Below are positions 1-7,141 of a stretch of 27,205 nt of DNA, piece by piece. The stretch spans positions 1 to 27,205 of the forward strand of contig CAMWLB010000004.1 in assembly GCA_947174985.1 (NCBI GenBank), written 5' to 3'. Source of the DNA: an uncultured Lachnospiraceae bacterium (GTDB lineage Bacteria > Bacillota > Clostridia > Lachnospirales > Lachnospiraceae). A program made the translations under genes and the position numbers. How positions within the stretch are numbered: the first letter of the stretch is position 1; the number at the start of each line of letters is the position of its first letter. The notes below the pieces were generated by a model. It worked only from the letters and a program-made list of their open reading frames with translations, did not search any database and was not told the DNA's origin.

Positions 1-410
1 CTGTCATCTCCTCTGTCATGAACCACCATTTCCCGAATGTCGTCATTGTCCAGATAAATCAGAGAAAACACCGTCGCAGAACCTGTATCTTCCGTAACAA
101 CCTGCGCATAAATTTCTTTATAGGTAAGACTGCCTTCCTCCGGGGCAGGCGTCGGCGTTTCTGCACCGCCATCAGGCTGTACCGTGGCTTCCGGTTCCTG
201 CACCTTATCTCCTTCTGCTGCATTATCAAAAACTTCAGAAGACGCTTCGCTATCCTTATTTTCATCCTGCACCGTTTCATTGCCTGCACTGCCAAGGGAT
301 TCCACAAGGTCTGCCGGTCTGGAAACATGCGGCGCTTCTCCGTTTATCGAGCTGCAGGCAGATAACAGCAGCACGAAAGGCAAAATGCCTGTCAAAATTT
401 TTTTTCGCAT
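1..410 (-). CDS. Partial host lipoprotein (N-terminal part; continues past base 1)
   Basis: The reading frame starts with ATG at 410 after an AAAGGAG site and stays open to the window edge, about 136 codons. Residues 1-19 form a lipoprotein signal: basic RKK, a hydrophobic stretch, then the lipobox LSAC with the lipidated Cys at residue 19. An acidic, Pro/Thr/Glu-rich linker follows, probably spanning the cell wall, and then a short stretch ending in FSLIYLDNDD and REMVV. That pattern resembles the start of the surface lipoprotein domains common in gut clostridia, whose function is mostly unknown. The protein should be anchored to the outer face of the membrane. It lies outside the attachment site, so I read it as chromosomal rather than phage. 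The C-terminal domain is not visible, so no function is given. Confidence 0.8.
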   Translation of the reverse strand, partial: MRKKILTGILPFVLLLSACSSINGEAPHVSRPADLVESLGSAGNETVQDENKDSEASSEVFDNAAEGDKVQEPEATVQPDGGAETPTPAPEEGSLTYKEIYAQVVTEDTGSATVFSLIYLDNDDIREMVVHDRGDD

Positions 411-445
411 AACTCTATCTCTCCTTTCAGAAACTAATCTACCAT

Positions 446-475
446 AAAAAAGCCTGGCATTTACCAGGCTTTTTC
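446..475. terminator. Rho-independent terminator after the tRNA 3' end
   Basis: A perfect 7-bp stem, AGCCTGG (451-457) with CCAGGCT (464-470), has a six-base loop and is flanked by A5 on one side and T5 on the other. It can therefore end transcription in both directions. On the minus strand it directly follows the tRNA-like 3' end, so it is probably the native terminator of the host tRNA gene. Confidence 0.8.
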
Positions 476-477
476 CA

Positions 478-501
478 TCGGAGTGACAAGATTCGAACTT
501 G
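478..501 (-). other. Prophage attachment site: duplicated tRNA 3' end (likely tRNA-Pro)
   Basis: Read on the minus strand, this segment has the 3' half of a tRNA: CAAG, the T loop TTCGAAT, CTTG closing the T stem, then the acceptor strand CACTCCG and discriminator A. No D arm, anticodon arm or 5' acceptor strand lies at higher coordinates, so it is not a functional gene. A lone tRNA 3' end beside a phage late operon is the usual mark of integrase-mediated insertion. A G at position 72 with A73 is typical of tRNA-Pro, but this identity is inferred. The exact core length cannot be set without the other end. Confidence 0.7.
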
Positions 502-573
502 ACAAATATCAGCCAATGCATTCGGTAAATATGCCATTTTGCAAATTTTATGACAAATTTCATGACAAAATAC
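484..573 (+). repeat. Four TGACAA-type direct repeats, candidate integrase arm sites
   Basis: Four 11-base copies follow TGACAADWTWC: 484-494 (TGACAAGATTC, inside the tRNA-like core), 500-510 (TGACAAATATC), 551-561 (TGACAAATTTC) and 563-573 (TGACAAAATAC). Short direct repeats beside a core site are the usual layout of arm-type sites bound by the N-terminal domain of tyrosine integrases. The role is inferred from position. Confidence 0.45.
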
Positions 574-691
574 AAGCAATTAAATCTTAAATAATGACTA
601 TGTTCTCATATTCTTTTCACAGGTTCATTGTACCATATTTGCCATATTGCTACAATATTCGTGTCACATCTTTATTGTAAATGCATTATGC
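502..691. other. Gene-free att-flanking stretch
   Basis: AT-rich DNA lies between the attachment core and the terminator of the last prophage gene. Apart from the TGACAA repeats I see no reading frame with a ribosome site and no promoter of good quality on either strand. The plus-strand frame that opens near 628 is antisense to the XRE gene and lacks a ribosome site. Confidence 0.6.
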
Positions 692-745
692 AAAAAAACG
701 GCCGGAAACAGAATCTTGCTTTAAAAATGGCGATTCTGTTTCCGG
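692..745 (-). terminator. Strong terminator closing the XRE gene and late operon
   Basis: A perfect 14-bp stem pairs 702-715 (CCGGAAACAGAATC) with 732-745. On the minus strand it is followed after CCG by T7 (698-692). It begins 10 bases past the stop codon of the XRE gene. It would stop all leftward prophage transcription before the attachment site and host genes. Confidence 0.9.
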
Positions 746-754
746 ATTTGCCTT

Positions 755-970
755 TTACTTCCTGTCACTTATCCCCAGCAGGTAATCCGATGATACGCCA
801 TAAAGCTCACACAGCCCGTAAACCATTGCCACAGGCAGCACATTCCGCCCCGTTTCATACCTCGAATACACCCTCTGGTCAATCTGCAGAACCGCCGCCA
901 CCTGTTTCTGTCCGTAATCATGATCTTCGCGCAGTTCCCTCATCCTGCGCAGGTACTTTCTGTTTTCCAT
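755..970 (-). CDS. Small XRE-family helix-turn-helix regulator
   Basis: This 71-residue protein is almost entirely one Cro/C1-type HTH domain: RKYLRRMRELREDHDYGQ forms helix 1, QKQVAAVLQIDQRVYSRYE the helix-turn-helix (residues about 21-40), and VYGLCELYGVSSDYLLGIS the typical C-terminal helices. The start at 970 is chosen because GGAGG lies seven bases upstream; the open frame extends to 1111, but the extra N-terminal residues do not fit the family. It is the last gene before the attachment site, past the holin and ahead of a strong terminator, a place where prophages often carry genes expressed in the lysogen. A 158-base gap from the holin could hold its own promoter, but I found no clear -35/-10 pair. 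Targets are unknown. Confidence 0.85.
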   Translation of the reverse strand: MENRKYLRRMRELREDHDYGQKQVAAVLQIDQRVYSRYETGRNVLPVAMVYGLCELYGVSSDYLLGISDRK

Positions 971-1128
971 TGCATGTCCTCCTTTTCTTTTGCTGTAACA
1001 GTGCTTACAACCGGATTTTAACATGCATTCTACAGATAAGGCGTTTTTACTACCAAACTGGAATATTTTCCCTGAAATGCCATGGGAGAAAACTGCTTGC
1101 AAGGGCTCCATTGTTCATTTTGTAGGTT

Positions 1129-1437
1129 TTATTTTATAAATCTGTCCTTTAATTCCTTCAGCGTATCCCAGCCATACATTGATATGTATGCCACAACAAA
1201 CGCTCCAAAGACCGCAAGCACTACATAATACCAAAGCAGCGTCACCCCGGCATATGCAACATATACCATCAGCGCAGCCACGGTAACGATTAAGGAAACA
1301 AGTATCACCAGCGCCTTTGTAGGCACCTTCTTAATCCCAGGCAAATCCTTAAGCACTTCCGTAATGAGGGACACGGCAAACGCCAGTGCCCCAAGAACTC
1401 CGATAATAATAACTGTATTTTCTGTTAAAACCTTCAT
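1129..1437 (-). CDS. Putative holin
   Basis: This 102-residue protein has three predicted membrane helices (about 7-29, 42-63 and 66-88), a short charged turn (DLPGIKKVPTK) between the first two and a charged C-terminal tail (KELKDRFIK). Size, topology and place next to the amidase match phage holins, which form membrane lesions that release the endolysin at the timed end of infection. The start has GGAGG nine bases upstream. It lies 35 bases after the amidase gene and is the last gene of the lysis cassette. No single holin family can be assigned with certainty from sequence reading alone. Confidence 0.75.
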   Translation of the reverse strand: MKVLTENTVIIIGVLGALAFAVSLITEVLKDLPGIKKVPTKALVILVSLIVTVAALMVYVAYAGVTLLWYYVVLAVFGAFVVAYISMYGWDTLKELKDRFIK

Positions 1438-1472
1438 ACTCTTCTTTCCTCCATTTTCTTTATTTTTACATG

Positions 1473-2312
1473 TTAATTGATTCTGATGTCTGCTTTGTCA
1501 ACCCAGCCATACACACCTTTCCCGTCACGGGATATACAGTGGTATGGGTGTGTGCCTTTTTCATTAAGCGCTGTTACCTCACAGGTACTTATTACATTTT
1601 TGGTTACGGCCGCCTGAGACGCCGTAGATGACTTATAGACTGGTCCCCCTGCAAAAGTCACAGTGTCGCCCTTTTTAATGGTTTTCAGTGCTTCCGGCGC
1701 AGTTGTGGCAATACTTTGTGCCTGTCCGCCTGCTGCAATGCTTCCGCCGCCCATCGCCGCCTGGATATCCTTCCGGAACTGTGCCATTGTCAGGCCATAC
1801 TTGTTCCAGATATGCTCAACGTCACCATGGTTGCTTGCGATCCCTCTTTTATGTCCCTCGCTATGGCTGATGATGACGCCATCGGCAAGCGGGTTGAGAT
1901 TATACTGTCTGCAGAGGTACGCAAACAGTTCTACCGCCGTCTTATACGTCTTGGTTACAAAGTCCTTTGTCGCTGCCGGATTCAAGTCCGTGAAGGAACT
2001 GCCGCCGGTATACTTTATCGTGTCCGGCTCTGTCATTTCCACGCCGATATGCGTATTGTTTCCACTGCCTTTGCTCCCGCTCCCGCAGTGCCAGCCGCGG
2101 CGGTTCCACGGAAGCAACTGCAGCACTGTGCCGTCCGCCTGCAATACTGCATGCACACATTTGTTTACACCGGCCTTGTTCCAGTTGTTTGCAAATACAG
2201 ACGCTCGGGGCTGTGGGCAGCCAACGGAATGTATCATAAGACCTTTTACCGCGATTGTCCTCCCGCATGTGTAGCACGGGTTCTTTGTTACGATGTTCTG
2301 TTTAATGTTCAT
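1473..2312 (-). CDS. Endolysin: N-acetylmuramoyl-L-alanine amidase with SH3-like C-terminus
   Basis: This 279-residue enzyme should cut the amide bond between N-acetylmuramic acid and L-alanine in peptidoglycan. Residues 20-185 look like an Amidase_2 (PGRP/T7 lysozyme-like) zinc domain. His28 in GLMIHSVG is the expected first zinc ligand, Glu92 in GVEMTEP the likely catalytic acid, and His150 and Asp164 in ISHSEGHKRG and NHGDVEHIW are the likely remaining ligands. A Gly/Ala/Gln-rich linker (188-205) leads to a C-terminal region (210-279) with SH3-type features such as KKGDTVTF, GPVYKSS and YGWVDKADIRI, probably for wall binding. There is no signal peptide, so export depends on a holin. GGAGG lies upstream of ATG 2312. 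Neighbours are two membrane proteins and the holin. Confidence 0.9.
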   Translation of the reverse strand: MNIKQNIVTKNPCYTCGRTIAVKGLMIHSVGCPQPRASVFANNWNKAGVNKCVHAVLQADGTVLQLLPWNRRGWHCGSGSKGSGNNTHIGVEMTEPDTIKYTGGSSFTDLNPAATKDFVTKTYKTAVELFAYLCRQYNLNPLADGVIISHSEGHKRGIASNHGDVEHIWNKYGLTMAQFRKDIQAAMGGGSIAAGGQAQSIATTAPEALKTIKKGDTVTFAGGPVYKSSTASQAAVTKNVISTCEVTALNEKGTHPYHCISRDGKGVYGWVDKADIRIN

Positions 2313-2327
2313 TTTTTATTCGACCTC

Positions 2328-2708
2328 CTATGTCATGTTTGAGAAATCAGACAGTGACCCGCACAAGTCCGGGTTTCCTGCCTTGATTTTCAGCAGATTT
2401 TCCGCTTTCGCTTTCCAGCAGTAGAAAGCAACCGCGGCAGTTGTCACGCCCCCGGTAAATGTCAGTAGCGTTCCCAGCTGGTAAATGTCTTTGAAAATAA
2501 CCACCCAGACCCCCACGGCAAATGCTATGTAATAGGTCATCAGGATTGAAAAAAGCAGCACTTTTGTTGTGCCGCCTTTTCTTTCTGGGTGTTCTTTCAG
2601 TTCTTCTTTCCGTTTCTGGCGCCGCTGCCGGATGTTTTTGGCATTGTATAAAACCAAAATCGCACACGCCACAATAAATCCGATTACGAAAAACAGCAGA
2701 CACTTCAT
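2328..2708 (-). CDS. Small membrane protein of the lysis cassette
   Basis: This 126-residue protein has a hydrophobic helix at residues 2-21, a very basic segment (RQRRQKRKEELKE, about 27-39), two more helices at about 50-72 and 78-98, and a polar C-terminus. I do not recognise a family. It sits between the XhlA-like gene (12 bases away) and the amidase (15 bases away), each with its own AGGAGG site, so it very likely belongs to the lysis module. It could be a second holin, an antiholin or a spanin-like accessory. Nothing in the sequence decides between these. Confidence 0.75.
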   Translation of the reverse strand: MKCLLFFVIGFIVACAILVLYNAKNIRQRRQKRKEELKEHPERKGGTTKVLLFSILMTYYIAFAVGVWVVIFKDIYQLGTLLTFTGGVTTAAVAFYCWKAKAENLLKIKAGNPDLCGSLSDFSNMT

Positions 2709-2720
2709 TTTTCAGCCCTC

Positions 2721-2984
2721 CTATATTCCTATTCCTGCCCGAAGTAACGCAATAGCAATTCCTATTACGCCGGTTATGATAGCAGCAATCACCGTCCGTT
2801 TCAGCCAGCGGCTTTCCTCCTGCTGGTTTTTCAACTCCTGCTTTGTGTCGTCCAGTTCGTTTTCCAGCAATAGCAAGCGGCGTTCATTCTCGTACACTTT
2901 GCCTTTTACCTCGCCGTAACCATCCAGTTTGACTTCGATTGTCTTTAATCTGTCCAACACTTCCCGTTCAAAATTTTGTTCCAT
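2721..2984 (-). CDS. XhlA-like lysis protein (coiled coil plus C-terminal membrane helix)
   Basis: This 87-residue protein has an N-terminal charged coiled coil (about 5-60, heptads such as LDRLKTIEVKLDGYG and RLLLLENELDDTKQEL) and one C-terminal membrane helix (about 65-83), followed by RAGIGI. This matches the hemolysin XhlA family of Bacillus PBSX, a membrane-associated partner of the holin in host lysis. The start at 2984 is preferred over the upstream ATG at 3005 because AGGAGG lies seven bases before it. It is the first gene of the lysis cassette, after a terminator-like hairpin that separates it from the tail fibre gene. Confidence 0.8.
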   Translation of the reverse strand: MEQNFEREVLDRLKTIEVKLDGYGEVKGKVYENERRLLLLENELDDTKQELKNQQEESRWLKRTVIAAIITGVIGIAIALLRAGIGI

Positions 2985-3012
2985 TCTACTTCCTCCTATC
3001 TTCATGAATTAA

Positions 3013-3046
3013 AACATAATAAAACACCGTTAAAATCACGGTGTTT
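3013..3046 (-). terminator. Terminator between tail and lysis genes
   Basis: A perfect 9-bp stem, AAACACCGT (3022-3030) with ACGGTGTTT (3038-3046), has a seven-base loop and is followed on the minus strand by TATTATGTTTT. It would cut transcription between fibre and lysis genes, so lysis expression may depend on read-through. The tail is not a pure T run, so strength is uncertain. Confidence 0.65.
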
Positions 3047-3111
3047 CCTATTAAAACTACTTTATAAAAAATATTAGATTTCAGAAAAATAAATAGTAAA
3101 CCGCATCCGAG

Positions 3112-3153
3112 CTAAAGCCAAATGGTAATTATGGTGCTTGAATCAATATACAT
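3112..3153 (-). pseudogene. Possible small membrane peptide gene interrupted by TAG
   Basis: After the fibre gene, AAGGA lies nine bases before ATG 3153, and the frame reads MYIDSSTIITIWL then TAG (3114-3112). If the TAG is skipped, the same frame continues with LGCGLLFIFLKSNIFY, a hydrophobic stretch that would finish a membrane helix. This suggests a small phage membrane protein broken by one nonsense change. The evidence is a single ribosome site and hydrophobicity, so it may equally be chance. Confidence 0.25.
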
Positions 3154-3180
3154 TTTTATCATTCCTTTCTTTTGGGTTGT

Positions 3181-4608
3181 CTACTCATACAAATATATTG
3201 TTGCCCGCATACTGCAGCCATGGTTTACACCAACTCCGTTTGCCGCTACTCCTACACCCGTCACTGCTAACACTCCCGTGCTGCTGTTATAGCTGCAGGA
3301 CAGTGTTGCAGTTGCTGTCGGCAGGGCACCGCTGCCGGCAACTGCCGTATTGAGACTGCCTGTCAGTGTACTTGTTACGCTGCCAATTGCAAAATTATCA
3401 TTTCCGAGACTTGCCCAGTTATCGGAATATGCTTTTACATCAATGGTTGTGTCACCTGACACAGTACCAATGCTGACACGCTTTGCCTTAAAAGGGAACA
3501 CTGTATCTGCACCTGCCCCTGTCTTATATCCTGTGATTTTTCCGTCGCTGTCTATGACAAACTGCGGCATTTTGCTCAAACTTTTGTTCAGCTTGGCGTA
3601 TGCGTCCGCAAGTGCTCTCTGGCTTGCGCCCATTCCGTTAGAGGCATATCCGTCAGCTAATGCCGTTTTGTAGTTATCCGATAATTTCACATGTCCGAAT
3701 GCACTGCCTGTTGCTTTTTCCTCCACATGGCTGATAAGTGTGGCTATTGCCTTTGATACCTTATTCATGATTATACTTAACTTTTCACCTGTTCTGATGT
3801 TTTCCAGAGTATCTGCCTGTCCAAACACCACGGTGGTGCTGCTGGAGTTACCATCATAGCCCAGCTTGTTATTCCAGCTCTTACGCTCCGTAGCAGTGAT
3901 ATGTATGGTGCTGTTGCCGGTATGCCCGTCAAGCTCTGCCTGCGGCGCCTTGCTGCCTATGGCAGATTCAAGCGCATCTACTACGCTTTCATTGTCTTGC
4001 ATTGCCTGTGCAATTTCCCCCAGCGTGTCAAGGGTAGATGGCGCACCGTTAATCAGCTCCGCTATTTTTGTATCTGTGTATCCCGTAGCCTGCCTATATG
4101 TTGCATTGTCTTCCTTTTCTATTTTCTTTTCTAAGCTGTTTCCAAGTCTTTCAACGTCTTTTTTTGTTGCCGTCACCACTGCCGGGTCTACAATCAGCTC
4201 CACGCTGTCCGTGTTTGACAATGCAATTTCCATTGACAGCGTCATTTCATGCACCACGCCGTCCGTTATTTTTACCTTATGCGTTTCCGGTGTGTTGCAT
4301 ATTGCTATCAGTGTCCCTTCCGTGTCAAAAATTCCCATTTCCCTTATCGTAAATCCTCCGACGTCTGAAGGGATTACAGATTCTGTAATCAACAAGTTTT
4401 CCGATTCTTCGCTGACATAGCATGATTTTACACTGCCGCGCCATACCTCGTTTTTTAATGCTTCCATTTCCTTTGTCGGTGAGTATGCCTCTCCTCCCCC
4501 GTCCCCCACTGCAAACTCAGCAATGCTTACTTTCTTTTCTTCGTTTAATGCCTCAAACATTTTTTTCGTGCCCGAATCGGTCACAATCGTAAAATACGTG
4601 TTTTCCAT
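3181..4608 (-). CDS. Tail fibre protein
   Basis: This 475-residue protein should form the receptor-binding fibre. The N-terminal 150 residues (YFTIVTDSGTKKMFEA, AEFAVGDGGG, FTIREMGIFDTEG) match the phage tail-collar/fibre N-terminal domain that docks to the baseplate. A helical middle region holds TLDTLGEIAQAMQDNESV and TGNSTIHITATERKSWNNKL, both typical of Firmicute phage fibres, followed by one FGHVKLSD fibre repeat. The C-terminal 130 residues are rich in Ser, Thr, Gly and Val, as expected for a beta-structured tip. GGAG lies upstream of ATG 4608, three bases after the gpI gene. No separate fibre chaperone is seen downstream, and no diversity-generating reverse transcriptase is near. Confidence 0.9.
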   Translation of the reverse strand: MENTYFTIVTDSGTKKMFEALNEEKKVSIAEFAVGDGGGEAYSPTKEMEALKNEVWRGSVKSCYVSEESENLLITESVIPSDVGGFTIREMGIFDTEGTLIAICNTPETHKVKITDGVVHEMTLSMEIALSNTDSVELIVDPAVVTATKKDVERLGNSLEKKIEKEDNATYRQATGYTDTKIAELINGAPSTLDTLGEIAQAMQDNESVVDALESAIGSKAPQAELDGHTGNSTIHITATERKSWNNKLGYDGNSSSTTVVFGQADTLENIRTGEKLSIIMNKVSKAIATLISHVEEKATGSAFGHVKLSDNYKTALADGYASNGMGASQRALADAYAKLNKSLSKMPQFVIDSDGKITGYKTGAGADTVFPFKAKRVSIGTVSGDTTIDVKAYSDNWASLGNDNFAIGSVTSTLTGSLNTAVAGSGALPTATATLSCSYNSSTGVLAVTGVGVAANGVGVNHGCSMRATIYLYE

Positions 4609-4611
4609 GTT

Positions 4612-5271
4612 TTACTGCTCCTTCCTGATTGTCATTATGTTTTCATTTTTCAGGTATGCCCGCAGGCTTCCTTCTGCCGTGTCCGCCTTAATACTTTTTA
4701 CAAGATAAGGTTTTACTTTTATGCTGCCTCCTACCTTCTGTACCGCTCCTGTTTTTACAGTTCCCGCTGACACTTCCAGCCTGTAACAGATTCCGGCACA
4801 GTGGGAACGTATATTTTTGCAAAATTGTATACTTCTTATGATTTCCCTGTCTGCGTCCTCCGTCAGTCCGTTGTTTCCAACAACCACTTGCACTCTGAAT
4901 GTATATGGTTCTCCACCATACTGATACCATTCCAGCACGCTGCATTCACCAAAAACTGTTTTTACCAATTCTTCCACTGCAGCGGGTGTTCCTACCTTTT
5001 CATGCCATTGCAGCGTTTTTCTTACCATTTCCCTCTTTTTCTCGATTTCAAGGCCTTCATCATAATATGGAGTATTGATTTCCAGAGCCAGCATGTCCAG
5101 CATATTCTCTGGAATGTTATTTATAGATGAATAAACTCCAATATTACCGCAGTAGAAAAGTAACCTTTTTATTCCCTGACAAACTGCGTAGCTAAGTGCT
5201 TCCATTTCCGGACTGTGTGTTAGAAAATCTGGTAAAATATCCGCAATTTGGCTATCCTCTAACCTAATCAT
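4612..5271 (-). CDS. Tail protein I (baseplate, P2 gpI family)
   Basis: This 219-residue protein begins with LPDFLTHSPEMEALSYAV and carries the conserved GLEIEKKREMVRKTLQWHEK and GTPAAVEELVKTVFG segments of the P2 gpI/tail protein I family, a baseplate component that links wedge protein J to the fibre. The start overlaps the end of the J gene by eight bases, with GGAGGG seven bases upstream, which points to translational coupling. The C-terminal 60 residues (VSAGTVKTGAVQKVGG onward) are an added beta-rich tail, perhaps the fibre contact. Confidence 0.88.
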   Translation of the reverse strand: MIRLEDSQIADILPDFLTHSPEMEALSYAVCQGIKRLLFYCGNIGVYSSINNIPENMLDMLALEINTPYYDEGLEIEKKREMVRKTLQWHEKVGTPAAVEELVKTVFGECSVLEWYQYGGEPYTFRVQVVVGNNGLTEDADREIIRSIQFCKNIRSHCAGICYRLEVSAGTVKTGAVQKVGGSIKVKPYLVKSIKADTAEGSLRAYLKNENIMTIRKEQ

Positions 5272-6409
5272 CCTCCAGCCCTCCGTAAACTATATTTACC
5301 CCCGTACACTTTGCAACACTTGTGGTTCCAACGGCTGTAAACTCCGGTGACTGGACAGTAACCCTCTTAGCCCCTGCGGCCATAACCTTTTGTATCAGGC
5401 ATGAAGGATTAATGTCCCTTCCTATTTTTTCTGACTGCCATTCCTGATATAGCCTTACTGCATCATTGACCTTTTGCTGGATCGTCATTGCCGACGATTT
5501 ATCACTGTCTGCTATGTAATAGGTAAACTCAATATTGTAATTTTCCGTATCTGGTGCCAGCACGGACACCCTGTCTGTCAGTGGACGGATATTGCCATTA
5601 TCCATGACGGTTTTTACCTTTTCCAACAGCACATCATCCGGCAATTCTCCACTCTCACATATGAAGTATATGTGTACCTCCCCGGGACTTGGAGAAATAA
5701 CACTTACATCGCTGATTAAGGTACTCACTGACTTCGTCCAATAGGCATATGCCTCTTTGGGACCAGCCACAGAACAGGAACCTGCCGAAAGGTAAATACG
5801 ATCCTTCAGGCTGTCATCGTCTTCCTCTTCTGCACCGCCGCCTGTCTTTTCCGTATTTGACACTGCAGAAATATATGGCAGTGTATTCACCAACGTACTT
5901 AGTTCGCCTGCTGCCAACTCGTTTCCTTTTTTACCTGTATCTGTACATGTAGCCGCTACTTCAACTGATGTCTGTCCTGCCACTATTTCCGCATATATGT
6001 CTGTGGCAAAATAAATTTCATTACCGTTTGTCACCCTTGTCCCCGCCGGGATCACCACCGCAGACTGCATTTTTGTATCAATAGAAAAACGCAGAAGCGT
6101 GGTAGCTGCTTCCGCCTTTTTACGGCTAACCCCGCGAAGCGCTGCAAGATTGTCAAGATATTCACCCCTTGCATACTTCAAGAACCCCATCTTCCCAGCG
6201 TAATCCGCATACTGCATCGCCTGGTATATCTGCATTGTACAGGCATACATAATAAGCCTGTAAGGATTTGCCGGAGCCAGAACCGCGTTTTTCCCTGTAA
6301 TCTCCCTATATTTTTCCTGATAATCATTTATCATCTGTGTAAGCACTTCATCAACTGTAGCATTATCGATAAAACTAAGGTCAGGAAAACTTTCTGTAAC
6401 TACTCCCAT
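5264..6409 (-). CDS. Baseplate assembly protein J
   Basis: This 381-residue protein matches the baseplate J family (P2 gpJ, PBSX XkdT). Typical segments are YLDNLAALRGVSRKKAEAA, LRFSIDTKMQSAVVIPAGTRV, the GKKGNELAAGEL motif and GGGAEEEDDDSLKDRI, followed by a domain with GEVHIYFI and RPLTDRVSVLAP. It forms the baseplate wedge together with W and I. ATG 6409 is preferred over the frame's first ATG at 6433 because GGAGGG lies eight bases before it and it begins just after the W stop codon. Confidence 0.93.
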   Translation of the reverse strand: MGVVTESFPDLSFIDNATVDEVLTQMINDYQEKYREITGKNAVLAPANPYRLIMYACTMQIYQAMQYADYAGKMGFLKYARGEYLDNLAALRGVSRKKAEAATTLLRFSIDTKMQSAVVIPAGTRVTNGNEIYFATDIYAEIVAGQTSVEVAATCTDTGKKGNELAAGELSTLVNTLPYISAVSNTEKTGGGAEEEDDDSLKDRIYLSAGSCSVAGPKEAYAYWTKSVSTLISDVSVISPSPGEVHIYFICESGELPDDVLLEKVKTVMDNGNIRPLTDRVSVLAPDTENYNIEFTYYIADSDKSSAMTIQQKVNDAVRLYQEWQSEKIGRDINPSCLIQKVMAAGAKRVTVQSPEFTAVGTTSVAKCTGVNIVYGGLEDD

Positions 6410-6413
6410 ACAC

Positions 6414-6719
6414 CTATCCCTCCGCTTTTGCAAAATATATGTGCGGTTTAATCTGCCCGCTTATACTGGTTTCAAATTCTATGTCCTTTACCGTTACTCT
6501 GGGCTCATAAACACGCACCTTTTCCGTTATTTCCAATGCGAGCATATTTTGCGCAACATTTAATGGATAGCCTGCTATACTATCCAAATCAATACCAAAC
6601 GTTCTATCCATTGGCAAACTGCCTTCCCTTATAGACAACAGCGTTTCAAGACACTTTTTCACATCGGCAAATTCTTCGTCAGAAAATCCATCACTGCTTA
6701 ATTCTATATAAGACTCCAT
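6414..6719 (-). CDS. Baseplate wedge protein W (GPW/gp25 family)
   Basis: This 101-residue protein has the gp25 signature: CLETLLSIREGSLPMDRTFG followed by AQNMLALEITEKVRVYEPRV. T4 gp25 and P2 gpW form the inner baseplate wedge and start sheath assembly; such proteins also occur in type VI secretion and other contractile machines. AGGAGG lies seven bases before the ATG. It is placed between the U-like and J genes, as in other P2-like tails of Firmicutes. Confidence 0.92.
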   Translation of the reverse strand: MESYIELSSDGFSDEEFADVKKCLETLLSIREGSLPMDRTFGIDLDSIAGYPLNVAQNMLALEITEKVRVYEPRVTVKDIEFETSISGQIKPHIYFAKAEG

Positions 6720-6728
6720 GGCCGCCTC

Positions 6729-7127
6729 CTATACATATTCCTGCAGTGTCAGAGTTACCTTTCCCTGCACCAGTTTTCCGTCCCGTATGATAATATCCCA
6801 TGATTCACTCATATTCGTAATCACCCAGTTATGAATTCCTACCGAACGTCCGCCAAGAATAAATGGGTTGTTTTCGCCGTTTTCTATTGCCCTCTCAATC
6901 CTCTCCATTGTCGTCCTTGGTCTAATTCCATGACTGGCAGAGAGTAAAACCGAAAAACTGATTTCCCTTATATCCGGTCCCAAAAACTCCAACTGCGGTT
7001 TACCTCCTATAACAGCATGGTTCGCCCACCTGCTCTTTACAGTCTGCGTCATTTTTTGAATAGTAAGAACATACTCTGCACTCACCTCAAATGTAATTAG
7101 TTTTCCCAAATTTCCGATAACTGCCAT
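6729..7127 (-). CDS. P2 gpU-like tail protein
   Basis: This 132-residue protein fits the phage tail protein U family of P2: an N-terminal ITFEVSAEYVLTIQKM strand region, a central LEFLGPDIREISFSVLLSAS, and RPRTTMERIERAIENGE before the final SESWDIIIRDGKLVQGKVTLTLQEY. P2 gpU is needed for tail completion, but in Firmicute elements the gene usually lies inside the baseplate cluster, as here, where it may serve as a baseplate or tail-tip part. Start ATG 7127 has GAGGG seven bases upstream. Confidence 0.82.
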   Translation of the reverse strand: MAVIGNLGKLITFEVSAEYVLTIQKMTQTVKSRWANHAVIGGKPQLEFLGPDIREISFSVLLSASHGIRPRTTMERIERAIENGENNPFILGGRSVGIHNWVITNMSESWDIIIRDGKLVQGKVTLTLQEYV

Positions 7128-7141
7128 AACTGTACCCTCTA

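Noticed and set aside
478..501. Functional tRNA gene
   Set aside because: Only the T arm and 3' acceptor strand are present. The DNA that would hold the rest does not fold as D or anticodon arms and shows phage-side repeats instead.
971..1111. N-terminal extension of the XRE regulator from the ATG at 1111
   Set aside because: The extra 47 residues are not HTH-like, while ATG 970 has a well-spaced GGAGG.
628..1125. 165-residue plus-strand gene
   Set aside because: It is antisense to the XRE gene and its terminator, with no ribosome site and a composition typical of a shadow frame (many Cys, His, Pro, Ser).
3181..4608. Diversity-generating retroelement acting on the tail fibre
   Set aside because: No reverse transcriptase frame and no template/variable repeat pair were seen near the fibre gene.
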